DNA from: Arabidopsis thaliana
Taxonomy: Eukaryota > Streptophyta > Magnoliopsida > Brassicales > Brassicaceae
Length of the DNA: 64,000 nt
NCBI RefSeq assembly: GCF_000001735.4
Contig: NC_003070.9
Span: 22,987,971 to 23,051,970, forward strand
Reading direction: 5' to 3'
In this document: positions 9,856 to 20,682 of the stretch, piece after piece
How the letters are laid out: the number at the start of each line of letters is the position of its first letter
How positions within the stretch are numbered: the first letter of the stretch is position 1
Translations under genes and position numbers: made by a program
The notes under the pieces: model-generated
Database searches by the model: none
The model's input: only the letters and a program-made list of their open reading frames with translations
What the model was told of the DNA's origin: nothing

Positions 9856-11826
9856 TTACGTTGAGGAGTCAACCCAACTGGATCCTCTTTCCTTCTTGAT
9901 TCTTTTACTCTCCATGTTCATTCTCACTTGAGAAGCTTCGTCCCATAGTCCCATATCCGCATACATGTTATATAACAGTACATAAGGTGTTGAGCTCTCT
10001 GGTTCGAGTCTCGACATTGCTTCAGCTGCAACATGTGCAAGCCCTACATTGTTATATATCCTACAAGCATCCAATAATGCACCCCATACCGTTTTGTCTG
10101 GCTCAAAAGGCATACTCGTTATGATATACATGGCCTCTTCAAACTGCCCTTGTCCACTGGTAACGTTGACCAGGGAAGAATAATGTTCCATCTGCGGCTC
10201 GATCTTGTACACACTCATCATGGACACAAACTGTGCTTTAGCCTCATCAACAAGTCCCGCGTGAGCACAAGCGTTCAGAACTGAGACGAATGTTATGTGA
10301 GAAGGATATATCCCGTTGCTTTTCATCGACCCGAACAGATTCAAGGCCTCTGAGGCATTACCATGAAATGCATATCCTCCTATCATTGCATTCCATGTGA
10401 TTACTTCTCTTTTGAGTTTCATTTCATCGAAGATTCTCCTCGACTCCATTATTTCACCGCATCTTGAATACATAGTGATAAGGGCATTGTGGACTGGAAC
10501 ATCGGGGATCACAGTCTTGACAACGATTTGGTGCATCTGCATTCCTAAACGCAGATTCACAAGCCCGGTAGATGCACTGAGAAGAGAAGTTAAAGTATGT
10601 GGGTCAGGCTTCTCTCCTTCAATGTTCATCCGGATAAACAAATCAACAGCTTCTTTGTAGTCCTTGTTTTTCTCATAAGCTGCTATTATCGAGTTCCACG
10701 AGACTGTATGTTTCTCAGGTGTTTTTTCAAAGTAGTGGCGAGCAAGCTCTACATTGCCAACACTAGCATAACCCGAGACCATCATGTTCCACGAATGTGC
10801 ATCACGGTTCGGCATTTCCGAAAACAGAGCAAAAGCATCTTCCATCCTGGAAACATGTACGTATCCATCAATCATTGTGTTCCAAGAAATTGTATCGCGG
10901 TCTTTCATCTGATCAAATAGCAACCTTGCAGAGACCACATCACCCACTTTCAAGTAAGCTTTGATCATAGAATTCCATGACACAACATTTTTACAGAACC
11001 TCTCTCTAAACTCTCCACCATGATCATCACCACAGAGATCAGGAATCTGATCAAACAGACATCGAGCTGCTTCTACTTGTCCTCTCTGTCCATATCCAAC
11101 AATCAAAGTGTTATAAGCATACACCAAATCTTCCCTTCCTGAAACTAAACTCCCATACTGACCCAAAACCCACGCAGCTTCTGAAAGTCTCTCGTTTTTA
11201 ATAAGACCAGCCACAAGTGCACATAGAGGAGACGAATCCTTCACAGGCATTTTCCGAAACAACACAACCGCGCTATCCACTTCACCGTTCTGACAAAACC
11301 CAGTGATCATAGCACTCCATGACACTGCATTTCTCTCAGGCATTTTCTCAAATAACAACAACGCTTCACCTATCCTCCGATTCTTCGCATAACCACTAAT
11401 CATAGTGTTCCATGAAAAAGAATCCCTTGAAGGCATTTCATCAAACAGCTTCCTTGCTTCCTCAAGAAACCTAATCCCACCACATGAAACATACCCCGAA
11501 ATCATCGTGTTCCAAGTCACAACATCTCTCTTAGGCATTACGTCGAACAGTTTCCGTGCTTGATTCATTTCACGCCTTTTCACATACCCGCTTATCATCG
11601 TATTCCATGTCACTGTGTTCCTCGCTTCCAGTTTCTCAAAAATATCTCTAGCTTCGGCGATATACCCCGATCTTATCATCTGGTTTAACTCTTTGTTCGT
11701 CGCTCGAAAACCCAAGCTTGACGAAACTGAAGTAGAGAAAGAGTTTGCACATAATAAACACTTAAGACAAGACGATTGATACAACACCTTCCTGAAAATT
11801 AACAAGACACTTCGTGATCGGATCAT
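9856..11826 (-). CDS. MEF9: PPR RNA-editing factor, PLS class with E domain (MEF9)
   Basis: Intronless gene for 656 residues. A Ser/Cys/Leu-rich N-terminus (about 40 residues) suits a mitochondrial presequence. It is followed by about a dozen pentatricopeptide motifs of P, L and S types, each with the hallmark NTMISGY, ARKLFDEMP or WNSMI phrases, from about residue 45 to 560. The end shows the E/E+ region (VWGALLDACRIYNN, LYADMGLWDEASQVR, KERGSSWVD) and stops without a DYW deaminase domain, so it must recruit a deaminase in trans. PPR tracts read RNA base by base; MEF9 is known for C-to-U editing of the mitochondrial nad7 transcript. The name comes from family plus synteny. Confidence 0.9.
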   Translation of the reverse strand: MIRSRSVLLIFRKVLYQSSCLKCLLCANSFSTSVSSSLGFRATNKELNQMIRSGYIAEARDIFEKLEARNTVTWNTMISGYVKRREMNQARKLFDVMPKRDVVTWNTMISGYVSCGGIRFLEEARKLFDEMPSRDSFSWNTMISGYAKNRRIGEALLLFEKMPERNAVSWSAMITGFCQNGEVDSAVVLFRKMPVKDSSPLCALVAGLIKNERLSEAAWVLGQYGSLVSGREDLVYAYNTLIVGYGQRGQVEAARCLFDQIPDLCGDDHGGEFRERFCKNVVSWNSMIKAYLKVGDVVSARLLFDQMKDRDTISWNTMIDGYVHVSRMEDAFALFSEMPNRDAHSWNMMVSGYASVGNVELARHYFEKTPEKHTVSWNSIIAAYEKNKDYKEAVDLFIRMNIEGEKPDPHTLTSLLSASTGLVNLRLGMQMHQIVVKTVIPDVPVHNALITMYSRCGEIMESRRIFDEMKLKREVITWNAMIGGYAFHGNASEALNLFGSMKSNGIYPSHITFVSVLNACAHAGLVDEAKAQFVSMMSVYKIEPQMEHYSSLVNVTSGQGQFEEAMYIITSMPFEPDKTVWGALLDACRIYNNVGLAHVAAEAMSRLEPESSTPYVLLYNMYADMGLWDEASQVRMNMESKRIKKERGSSWVDSST

Positions 11827-12347
11827 CGTCGTCGCCGGCGAAATTTGCAGCGATCAAAAACTAAAAAAGCCTCTAGCTTTGAAAATTAGAGTCAGGTAAA
11901 TTTGGTTCAGATGATGATGTAATGGACATTCTTCGGTTTACCATGTTTGAACCGGAAATCATTTGGTTCAATTCAGATAGTAAAATGTGTCTATTGTAAA
12001 CCAAATTAGCCTCTGAGGCCTGACTCCTGAGATTTGGAAGAATCAGTCAGTGGAATGGAATTGATCAGTTGATTCTCACAGTCAGGTGAATTTTGATTTT
12101 ACTGTGTTTAAACCGGTAATAACTCGGTTCAATTCAGCATTTCCGGTTTTATAGTATTTGAACCGGGTTTGATATCAGGTCAGATAGTAATTAGAGTAGA
12201 AATTTCTACAAATTGTATTACATAGTAGTCTGTAGTTGGTTGATCTTCCAACTGAAATTTTTTATCCAGCTAGTTTTGTAACTACTTTTACATACATTAT
12301 TTTATGGGTAATTAGCTTTGGTTTACAAGTTTCGCCATACACGATGT
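11827..12347. other. MEF9 promoter with partly duplicated sequence
   Basis: No gene. Phrases of the type TTTGAACCGGAAAT..TTGGTTCAATTCAG occur near 11947 and again, altered, near 12107 and 12157, suggesting a small local duplication. It includes the MEF9 leader and the 3' flank of SLAH4. Confidence 0.4.
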
Positions 12348-13521
12348 TTATTTGTCTTTTGGACCAGTAGAAGACCAGAGGACATGATCACGTCTAAGTA
12401 ATCTTTTGCTATTTGCTGCTGTCAGTAACATCACACTGATGAATATCAAAACTGACATGGATGAGAAGATAAACATCAAGACCGAAGCGACATGGTCTTT
12501 CACCTCTTGCGCGTACTGAACCGAGTTTAAAGCGAGAAATGTGATAGGAAACGAGTAAGCCCACCATGCGACATTGAATCTTTTTATCGACTTCTTCAAA
12601 AGATTTGGCCTACAAACCTGAAAATGTATAAGAAAAAGAATGTAAAAATGTCGGTTTTCGGTTTCTTGGTGTATCGTAAAGATGTAAACTTACCAGAGAT
12701 ATGAAGATGAAGAGTGAAAGGAAGAATAACATCTTGGCTATAGTATCAAAGTTTCCACAAATAGAGTTCCAAGCTAGACTTGCTGTGGCGGGTGCAGCGA
12801 AAAACAAGAAGAAAACCGGTCTTAGCGTGGTTGGGAAATTGTTTCCGCCTGGTAAGCGTTGATAAAGTGTAACAAAGATGACCAAATAGTGAACCATTCC
12901 AAGTGAGAATAAGCATAGAGCACACTCTTTCCAACCCATCTCTGCTGCTCCCCGCGCAGCCACTAGGTTTGCGATTACCGATACTTGGCTTGCCGGGTTT
13001 GCCATTATCGATAAAAACCTTTTCTCTGTTGTGAACCATTGACCATAAAGCTTTGTGTCTAAAGTCAAGACTGGAACAGCAAAGATCCAGAATAGTGTCT
13101 GATATAAAACGCTGTGTGGTTCTATCATAGGAGCTGATTGAAGCAATAGAAGACATGAAATGGATGGAGCGTAAAGATAGTTCACTCCAATATAGTGCGA
13201 GAACTCTTCCTTCACCATGTCAAAGAGAAAAATACACTTGAAGGCATACAAAAAACAGAGTGATACTTGTGTTGCAAGTGCTAGGTACCACAGGAGATAA
13301 TACGCCATAGACGGGAGTTCGCTATGCAAATGCACCATAATCTTCCACAACAATGCTTGGCTACATAGAGAAAGGCTTATTCTGAAATATCCCGCATGGA
13401 GACTACTCAAAACAGACATCAGGACAATGGGTTCGGCATCTGCGAGGTTAGTCTTTCTCTCTTTGCGCCTCGATATTGTGTTATCAATCATGATGTGAAT
13501 TTCTTGACTAGGTATTTCCAT
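12348..13521 (-). CDS. SLAH4: S-type anion channel SLAC1 homologue 4
   Basis: Two coding exons, 13521-12694 and 12617-12348, joined in phase 0 at GT-AG, give 365 residues. The protein is the SLAC1/TehA fold: ten hydrophobic helices with signature phrases LHAGYFRISLSLCSQALLW, SVIANLVAARGAAEMGW and LVIFVTLYQRLPGG. It lacks the long cytosolic N-terminus that kinases phosphorylate in SLAC1. It is a close paralogue of the gene at 19339-20570, in the same orientation with the single intron at the same place, but exon 1 is 8 codons shorter (missing residues after LLWKIM) and the C-terminus is 12 residues shorter. Expected role: plasma-membrane chloride/nitrate transport or a modifying subunit. Promoter sequence is shared with SLAH1. 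Confidence 0.9.
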
Positions 13522-13631
13522 CTCGGTATATCGATGAAATAGAGCTTATTTTGCTCTATGTTGTGCTAACCTATAAAAAAAAGAATTCATGTACATAAGC
13601 ATAAGGCAGAGAAATCAAAAGTACAAAACAC

Positions 13632-13690
13632 AAGTTAGTGTTGGACATTCAGAAACTTTTGGTAAGTTCAATAACTTGTACAGTACATAT
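13632..13690 (-). promoter_or_regulatory. Promoter block conserved between SLAH4 and SLAH1
   Basis: The phrases GTTAGTGTTGGAC and AACTTTTGGTAAGTTCAATA with a trailing TACAGTAC occur here, about 110-170 bases upstream of the SLAH4 ATG, and again at about 20710-20825 upstream of SLAH1. The block was either carried along in the duplication or kept because it binds regulators. Confidence 0.5.
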
Positions 13691-13699
13691 ATACATATC

Positions 13700-15260
13700 A
13701 ACATCTTTTTCTTTTTTCTTTCGACATCAACACTTTTTTTTTCTTTTGATGAAGCGAAAATTCTTCTTCAAGCTTCATGAATAAACATCAAACCATTTCA
13801 ATTGCTTATATCATCATAAATTCTTTCAGCTGATTTATAACTTTAAGTATTAGTTCCTTATAATTCATACAAAGTACTAAATGAAATATAGCTTATATAA
13901 TTTAAATAAACCTGGATAATTTGCAGCGAAACGATTTAAAAATTGTTTTAATACTTCAACTGTCTGTGCTTCGCCAGTGTCTGCACACAGATTGTGGTAT
14001 ACTAATGTCGCCTAGATTCCTGAACTGTCTTCGGATTCTGGGTTGTCGTCTTAGATCCCCATTTCATCTATAAGACTATAACCAACGTTGACCATGAGCC
14101 CTTCTCAATAAGGGAGAGGAGATAATAATGTTGCCTTACGTAAAGATTCCTTATATAAAGAATTTATGTGATCCTAATATCCCTTTTTACTACGTCACGA
14201 CGGCTATACAATTGTTTTTTTTTACATACAATTGTATACTATATACAATTGTTATATTTAGAAAATCTTTATAATTAACCTTAAAAACAAGTTTAATGTC
14301 GTTGGTTGACAAAAAGATGAAAAAGAAATTATAAGCAAAGACATACGATTAGATTTTTTTTTATTTTAGTAAGATGATTCCCAAAAGAAAGATATTTTCC
14401 TCAAAATATCCATTTGGTAAATGAACGATGGTAAACAATCTATATTTGTCAAACAAGTTGTAAACAAATATTTCAATTATATATCTATTAAATTTGTATG
14501 TTTCAACTTTCAACAGATTCGTTTCTTTCTTATTGGTCTCCAACAAAACAATTCAAATTTGGAAATGTGCTACCAATCAAAATCCTAAGCTTCACAGGTC
14601 TCAATCAAGTGAAAACAATTTTTTTAATTTTTTTTTACCCAACAAAAAAAAGTCGTTCTCACTTAGATTGGAACCTGCAAGCTACAAAAAAGCCGCTTAA
14701 AACATCTCCAACCCATCTTTATTATTATTTCTATACTCTATTTTTGTCTTTATTTATCTCTAAAATAGAGATTTTAATTTTTTTTCCTAACAAATAGAGA
14801 CAACCATTGAAAATGGTCTAATGGATTTGTTGTAAGGTCTAATAATTATGGACTATTTTTTATTTTGAAGATTATTTTGCCAATATTTTAGAAAAAATTG
14901 GGTGAATTTATCACATTCTTAAGAAATATTATAAATTAATACTCGTAAAAAACTTTAAACGGCAATTTTAAAACTAATTCCGTAATTCGATTACTGTAGC
15001 ATTTGGTTTCGGTGAGACTTTTGTGGAAAAAATAACTTAATAATGTCATTTTAAGTCGGGATCAGTTTTATACGCATTCATGATTAGTTTAACAATATCC
15101 AAACAAACGAACAACAAAATATCTAAAATATATTCTTCTTTTTTTTCCTTACATAGTCAAAAGCAATCTTTATGTGGATTTTTTTTGTTTGGTTTACTTC
15201 CAAAGGTATCTAATATAAAGCTAAAAAGAAGAGAGAGTACCGAGTCTTGCTAGTGAAAAG
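13700..15260. other. AT-rich intergenic stretch, nothing definite
   Basis: I see no gene here. Around 13970-14120 there is a patch of more mixed composition that might be an eroded gene or element, but I cannot classify it. Around 14698-14820 the phrase ACATCTCCAACCCATC followed by AAAATAGAG-like sequence resembles one half of a common plant MITE; the matching inverted end is not evident. Confidence 0.4.
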
Positions 15261-15268
15261 GATAAACG

Positions 15269-15943
15269 ATGACAAATGATGCATTGGAAAAAATGGAGGC
15301 CGGTGGAGTGGTGATGGCAAAAGTGGATTGGTGTAACGAACGTAGAAAATTTTGGAAAATAACATTGTTTTTATCCATAGCGGTTATGGCAATATCTCTG
15401 TTGGTATTTTGCAAGAGAGGAAAACCCAACAATATGGAAGACTCAACTGAATATGCAATAATATTCACTGCTAAGTATCTTATAATACAGTATGCAGTGT
15501 TCGGTGCATCGATCAAAGTAGAGGAGATGTGGGGTTGGATGCCATCCTCCTCTAGTCCTCCTCCAGAAGAGTGTAGTCCTGCTGAAAGAGCGTGGTCGGA
15601 ACTGGCATTTGTGGTGTTTATCTGTGTTATGACACTCGGGTTGGGAAAAGTTGTGGAGGTTTTCTTCTTTACCATGTCGTCCATCATTGGCCTCATTGCA
15701 ATTTCCCATCTTTTTTATCCAACGCCTGACCATAAATTTGAAATGGTGATGAAACATTTTTGGTTCATTGTTGGCTTAGGGATAGTAATGGGATTAATTT
15801 GTCTAATTCCTAATCTCTTCTTCTTCCTTGGCTGGTTCTCTATATTTGTTTTGATATACGTTTTTATTGTCCATTGTAATTTCCCTGACAAGACTCTTGT
15901 TGAAGTGTTCTCCATTGTATCCGAGGATTTAAATTTATCATGA
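15269..15943 (+). CDS. Orphan multi-pass membrane protein
   Basis: Single-exon open frame for 224 residues between the two SLAH paralogues. Hydrophobic stretches lie near residues 29-46, 60-80, 111-128, 132-148, 165-185 and 187-205, separated by short loops; one loop holds a poly-Ser/Pro stretch (SSSSPPPEEC). The N-terminal 25 residues are cytosol-like. A second ATG at residue 9 is an alternative start. I recognise no named family; small multi-TM proteins of this type in Arabidopsis are mostly annotated as unknown transmembrane proteins. Expression is not proven from sequence, but an intact frame with this topology is unlikely by chance. Confidence 0.65.
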   Translation: MTNDALEKMEAGGVVMAKVDWCNERRKFWKITLFLSIAVMAISLLVFCKRGKPNNMEDSTEYAIIFTAKYLIIQYAVFGASIKVEEMWGWMPSSSSPPPEECSPAERAWSELAFVVFICVMTLGLGKVVEVFFFTMSSIIGLIAISHLFYPTPDHKFEMVMKHFWFIVGLGIVMGLICLIPNLFFFLGWFSIFVLIYVFIVHCNFPDKTLVEVFSIVSEDLNLS

Positions 15944-16426
15944 CCAGACGACTTTTGTCAAAGTGTTGACCATCGTAATGTGAGGTTTTAGATCTAAGGC
16001 TAGTAGGATTTTTCTGTTACCGTTACGATTTTATTAATTATCTGAGGTTTTAGAAATTTTCACAAAAATCTATCTATATCTTTTAGGAGTTGAATTATAT
16101 TTATCGCATAAATGGTAGTTATATTGTGTCGAATAATTAACATGGATCAATTCAACATTCCACTAAAGGCGTTTGGAAGGCTCAACAATTATGGCCGATA
16201 TTTTCGTTTTGAAAATTTTGGGGTAATCAGATCACCCTCAAGTGTGAGCCAAAAAAGAATTTATTAAAAATGACAGCAAACTACAAGGACTAATGTTATA
16301 ATTAAATAGAAAAACTTTGACCTTTTAATTAAATCTGAAACAAAGAAAAAAAAAGAAGTAAATATAGCAAATATAATCCACGTAGGAAAAGGTGATAAAA
16401 CAAGAAACTTGATTCTTGTTTGCCTA

Positions 16427-16441
16427 TATATATATATATAT
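16427..16441 (+). promoter_or_regulatory. Probable TATA element of the F-box gene
   Basis: A TATATATATATATA run about 90-100 bases before the ATG at 16529. It is a simple repeat and could be fortuitous, but the spacing fits a core promoter. Confidence 0.4.
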
Positions 16442-16528
16442 GACGAAGCATGTCAAATCTGAAAGTTCGAACCCTAATTTCTAATTGCACCTCTTTTATA
16501 TCGATATCTTCTTCCTTGGGAGATCACA

Positions 16529-17680
16529 ATGACGACGTTAAAAACTTCGTCCTTCTCCAGTCTTCCCTGGGATTTAGTAGAGGATATACTCGCTAGGGTT
16601 CCGGCTACGTCTCTAAAACGATTACGATCTACTTGCAAACAATGGAACTTTTTATTCAATGATCAGATATTCACCAAGATGCACTTTGATAAAGCAGAAA
16701 AGCAGTTTCTGGTTCTCATATTGCGGTTGTATACGGTTTGTTCAATGAGCCTTGATCTGCGTGGACTTCACGATAATATTGATCCATCTATAGAGGTTAA
16801 AGGTGAACTTAGCCTAATTGATCCACATTGTAGTTCAAGGAAAACTTTCGTAAGTAAAGTCTTTCACTGCAACGGCTTATTGTTATGCACAACCATGACC
16901 GGACTTGTGGTTTGGAATCCGTGTACGGATCAAACCAGGTGGATCAAAACCGAAGTTCCTCACAATAGAAACGATAAGTACGCTCTCGGATACGGAAACT
17001 ACAAATCATGCTATAATTACAAAATCATGAAGTTCTTGGATCTTGAATCTTTTGATTTGGAAATCTACGAGGTTAACTCTAATTCATGGAGGGTTCTTGG
17101 TACCGTCACTCCAGACTTCACAATACCACTAGATGCCGAAGGTGTGTCTTTAAGGGGGAATTCTTACTGGATCGCTTCACATAAAAGAGAAGAAATAGAG
17201 GAAGAAGAAGAAGAAGAAAATGAGTACTTCATCAACGATTTCTTAATAAGTTTTGACTTTACTACAGAAAGATTTGGTCCACGTGTGTCTCTTCCGTTTA
17301 AGTGTGAATCTTCTTGGGATACTATCTCCTTATCTTGTGTACGAGAAGAGCGGCTTTCACTGTTTTTTCAGGACGACGGTACATTAAAGATGGAGATATG
17401 GATGACAAATAATATCACTGAGACCAAAACCACAACTATGTCTTGGAGCCCTTTTCTTAAGATTGATTTGTACACTTACGGTCATCGGTTTGGGAATGAA
17501 GTAAGTTTTTTAGTTGACGAGGAGAATAAAGTGATTGTGTGTTGTGATGAGGAGGAAGATGACATCAACGATACTGTATACATTATTGGAGAGAATGAAT
17601 ATTGGAGAAAAGAGGATATTGTACAAAGATCATATCGGCCACGTATGTTCAGTTATGTTCCTAGTTTGGTTCAAATCTAG
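16529..17680 (+). CDS. F-box protein with F-box-associated interaction domain
   Basis: Single-exon gene for 383 residues. Residues about 8-50 form the F-box (LPWDLVEDILARVPATSLKR, then CKQWNFLF), which binds the SKP1 adaptor of SCF ubiquitin ligases. The FBA-type substrate region follows: HCNGLLLCTTMTGLVVWNPC near residue 113, YALGYG near 151, and the SYWIASH-type block near 212. An unusual acidic run, EEIEEEEEEENEYF, interrupts the region after it (about 222-235). This is a large and fast-evolving family in Brassicaceae, so the substrate cannot be guessed. Position fits the F-box locus between SLAH4 and SLAH1. Confidence 0.85.
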   Translation: MTTLKTSSFSSLPWDLVEDILARVPATSLKRLRSTCKQWNFLFNDQIFTKMHFDKAEKQFLVLILRLYTVCSMSLDLRGLHDNIDPSIEVKGELSLIDPHCSSRKTFVSKVFHCNGLLLCTTMTGLVVWNPCTDQTRWIKTEVPHNRNDKYALGYGNYKSCYNYKIMKFLDLESFDLEIYEVNSNSWRVLGTVTPDFTIPLDAEGVSLRGNSYWIASHKREEIEEEEEEENEYFINDFLISFDFTTERFGPRVSLPFKCESSWDTISLSCVREERLSLFFQDDGTLKMEIWMTNNITETKTTTMSWSPFLKIDLYTYGHRFGNEVSFLVDEENKVIVCCDEEEDDINDTVYIIGENEYWRKEDIVQRSYRPRMFSYVPSLVQI

Positions 17681-18387
17681 CAGATATTCCTAGTTAGAGT
17701 TTTGCACATTCTTCTCTCATTTCGTCATTTGACTACTTAATGATTTTTAATTTCTATGTAATGTTTAAGAAAGGTTTATAAATAAAAATTATACAAATTA
17801 AAATCAATTTAGTTCCTATCAAAACAAGATATGAACGTTTATAAGTTATAACTATGTAACTAAACCTACGTAATTAGAAATTAAAAACTATATATTGAAA
17901 AAAAAAAGCATTTGACCGCTTAGAAGTTAGAATATTGTTTTATAAGGTTCAAGAGCGCTTAAGATCACTCAAAATAGAAAGAAAAAAGAGAGCAAAAGGC
18001 TCCCAATAGATATTATCAAGAAACCAATTCAAAAATCTGTTCCTCCTCGATTCTTTTGTAATGGAAAACAACTTTCAGACCCAAAAAGTTGATATATCTA
18101 CACTTTGATCATTGAACTTTAGTCGGGCTCTATAATCATCCAAACTTTAACCTAGCCTTAAACCCTTCTCGGGTTCTCTTGTCCGCAAATTTTATCTCTT
18201 GTCAGAGTCTATATATAGTGAAATAAATATAGTATATCCATGATGATTATGAAAAAGAAAATGATGTGACATACTGACATATATAATGAAGTAAGCATAT
18301 TCCTCAATTCGGCAGCGAAAACAGACAAGACGGTGTGGATCAAACGGTTATAGAAGAAGTACAAATGCAGATCAGGTGGATGATGTT

Positions 18388-18715
18388 GATCAATCTCAAT
18401 CCGATACAATCACATGAATTTAAAACATAGAACGTGATTCTTTCCTCTCTTTTTTTTCTACAAAAGAATTATATCAATCTCAATGATCTGATATAATCAT
18501 ATTTAAAACGTAAAAATATGATTCTTTCCTGTCTTTAGAAAAGTCATATCAATTTCAATATGATACAATCATACGTAAAACGTAAAATATGATTCTTTCC
18601 TTTAAGAAATAAAATAATATCAATCACGATCTGATACAATCATATTTAAAACAGAATGTATTTTTCTTGCCTGTTTTATCTTTAAAAATATCAATCTCAA
18701 TTTGATATAATCTGC
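18388..18715. repeat. Degenerate tandem repeat, about 70-80 bases x 4.5 copies
   Basis: Units begin near 18388, 18471, 18546, 18617 and 18688. Each opens with ATATCAATCTCAAT-like sequence, then GATATAATCATA, AAAACGTAAAATATGATTC and TTTCCT. The last copy is cut short. Unit lengths vary between about 70 and 83 bases. No coding potential. It lies between the F-box gene and the 3' end of SLAH1. Confidence 0.7.
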
Positions 18716-19338
18716 AAACTATTGTCCCTGAATTCACATAGAAAAATGGAGGGAGTACTTGTAGCGCAAGTCTTTTGCTATAGGAATCCAGTGCAGTGGC
18801 TCTGTATAAGCAATAATCACTCGAGCCTCTTAGCCCCTTGAGTCTACTCAAGAACTACTTGATAGACTAGCGACATGGAAATTTGTTCGTTGTCTTATCT
18901 TGGTTCGTGATTTGCCATCTTGGTCATCAGAGCGGTTTCCTAACATAATGGGCTATTTTGCATTACACGCTCGGGGTTACGAATCTTTTTACACCCAAAT
19001 CAGAACGTTGTTGGGCAGTCAAAGCAGCTCCAACTACGTACTAATATGGGTGTAAAATTGAGTGACTTGTTTGAGAATGCAAACCGAGCTAACAATACAA
19101 TATTTTGGGGAAACAACTCTGGCGAAGAAGATTGTAAATCTAGGCTCAAGAAGTTTAGTTGCACACTTTAGATTGGGAATTATCAGGCTCAAGCATCATG
19201 AAGAATACTTGAGGATGAGGTTAACAAGGTATGGTTGACAAGTAAAATCAGAGAATACAGAACAAATAGAAGTGAGTAAGTTCTTGTTTAATATCTGCAA
19301 ATTTGTAACAGAGTTCTTGCTTCTATCTCAAGGGTAGA
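18716..19338. other. Mixed-composition spacer 3' of SLAH1
   Basis: Base composition from about 18730 to 19230 is more balanced than ordinary intergenic DNA here. A plus-strand frame at about 18903-19055 reads RDLPSWSSERFPNIMGYF and then SFYTQIRTLLGSQSSSN before a stop. I do not recognise it; it may be a decayed gene piece. Confidence 0.35.
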
Positions 19339-20570
19339 CTAGTTTTGGTTAGTCGCATTGAGCGACAATGTTTTTTGTTTGTCTTTTGGATCTGTAGCAG
19401 AACCAAGAACAGGATCGTGTCTGAGTAGTCTATTGCTGTTTGCTGCTGTCAGTACCATCATACCGAGGAAGATCAAAACTGAGATAGATGAGAAGATAAG
19501 CATTAAGCCAGAACCGACCGGATCTTTCACCTCTTGCGCATACTGAACCGAGTCTAACGCAAGAAAAGTGAGTGGGAACGAGTAAGCCCACCACGCGACA
19601 TTGAATCTTTTCATTGATTTCTTGAAAAGATTTGGCCTACAGACCTGAAAATGTTAAACACAAAGAAGGTCAATATATGTTTGAACCTTGTTTCTTAATA
19701 AGTGTGTCGATAACTTACCAGGGACATGAAGATGAAAAGTGAAAGGAAGAACAACATCTTCGCTACGGCATCAAAAGTTCCACAAATAGAGTTCCAGGCT
19801 AGACTTGCCATGGCTGGTGCAGCGACGAACAAGAAGAAAATTGGCCTTAACTTGGCTGGGAAGTTGTTTCCTCCCGGTAAGCGTTGATAGAGGGTGACAA
19901 AGATAACCAAATAGTGAACCATTCCGAGTGAGAACATGCATAGAGCACACTCATTCCAACCCATCTCTGCTGCTCCTCGTGCAGCCACGAGGTTTGCGAT
20001 TACCGATACTTGGCTTGCCGGGTTTGCTAGCATCGACAAAAATCTCTTCTCCGTTGTGAACCACTGGCCATAAAGCTTTATGTCTAGTGTCAAGACTGGA
20101 ACAGCAAAGATCCAGAATAGTGTCTGATACAAAACGCTATTTGGTTCCATCATTGGAGCTGATTGAAGCATGAGAAGCCATGAAATAGATGGAGCGTAGA
20201 GATAGTTCACTCCGATATAGTGCAAGAACTCTTCCTTCACCTTGTCAAAGAAGAAAATGCACTTCAAGGCATACAAAAAACAGAGTGACACTTGTGTTAC
20301 AAGTGCTAAGTACCACAAGAGATGGAACGCCATAGATGGGAGTTTGCTGTGCATATGAGACATGCTCGGTGACTCAGGCGCGATCATTATCTTCCACAGA
20401 AGAGCTTGGCTGCAAAGAGAGAGGCTTATCCTGAAATAGCCCGCGTGGAGACTACGCAAAGCGGACATCAAGACAACGGGTTTAGCATCAGCTAGGCCAG
20501 TTTTAAACTCTTTACTACTCGGTATTGAGTTATCGATTTCGATATGAATTTCTTGCCTCGGAATTTCCAT
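19339..20570 (-). CDS. SLAH1: S-type anion channel SLAC1 homologue 1
   Basis: Two coding exons, 20570-19719 and 19644-19339, joined in phase 0, give 385 residues with the SLAC1/TehA ten-helix arrangement. Signature phrases are LHAGYFRISLSLCSQALLW, SVIANLVAARGAAEMGW and LYQRLPGGNNFP. Intron position, N-terminus (MEIP.QEIHI) and most residues match SLAH4, so the two are recent duplicates. SLAH1 in Arabidopsis is known as an electrically quiet subunit that joins SLAH3 and shifts it towards chloride loading into root xylem. Compared with SLAH4 it has an extra segment (PESPSMSHM) after helix 1 and a longer C-terminal tail ending SLNATNQN. The SLAH4/SLAH1 assignment rests on length and synteny. Confidence 0.9.
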
Positions 20571-20682
20571 CTTGGTTTATCGATGAAAAAGAGGTATTGG
20601 CTTGTTTGGCTCTATGGTTTCCTAACCTTAGGATAGAGTTAGTATATATAAGTAGAGAAATTATAGATAATGGAGATTAATT

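Noticed and set aside
10397-10920. Plus-strand frames inside MEF9
   Set aside because: Shadows of the PPR coding sequence.
14698-14825. Possible MITE with the CATCTCCAACC end
   Set aside because: Only one end-like phrase is visible; the expected inverted partner is missing.
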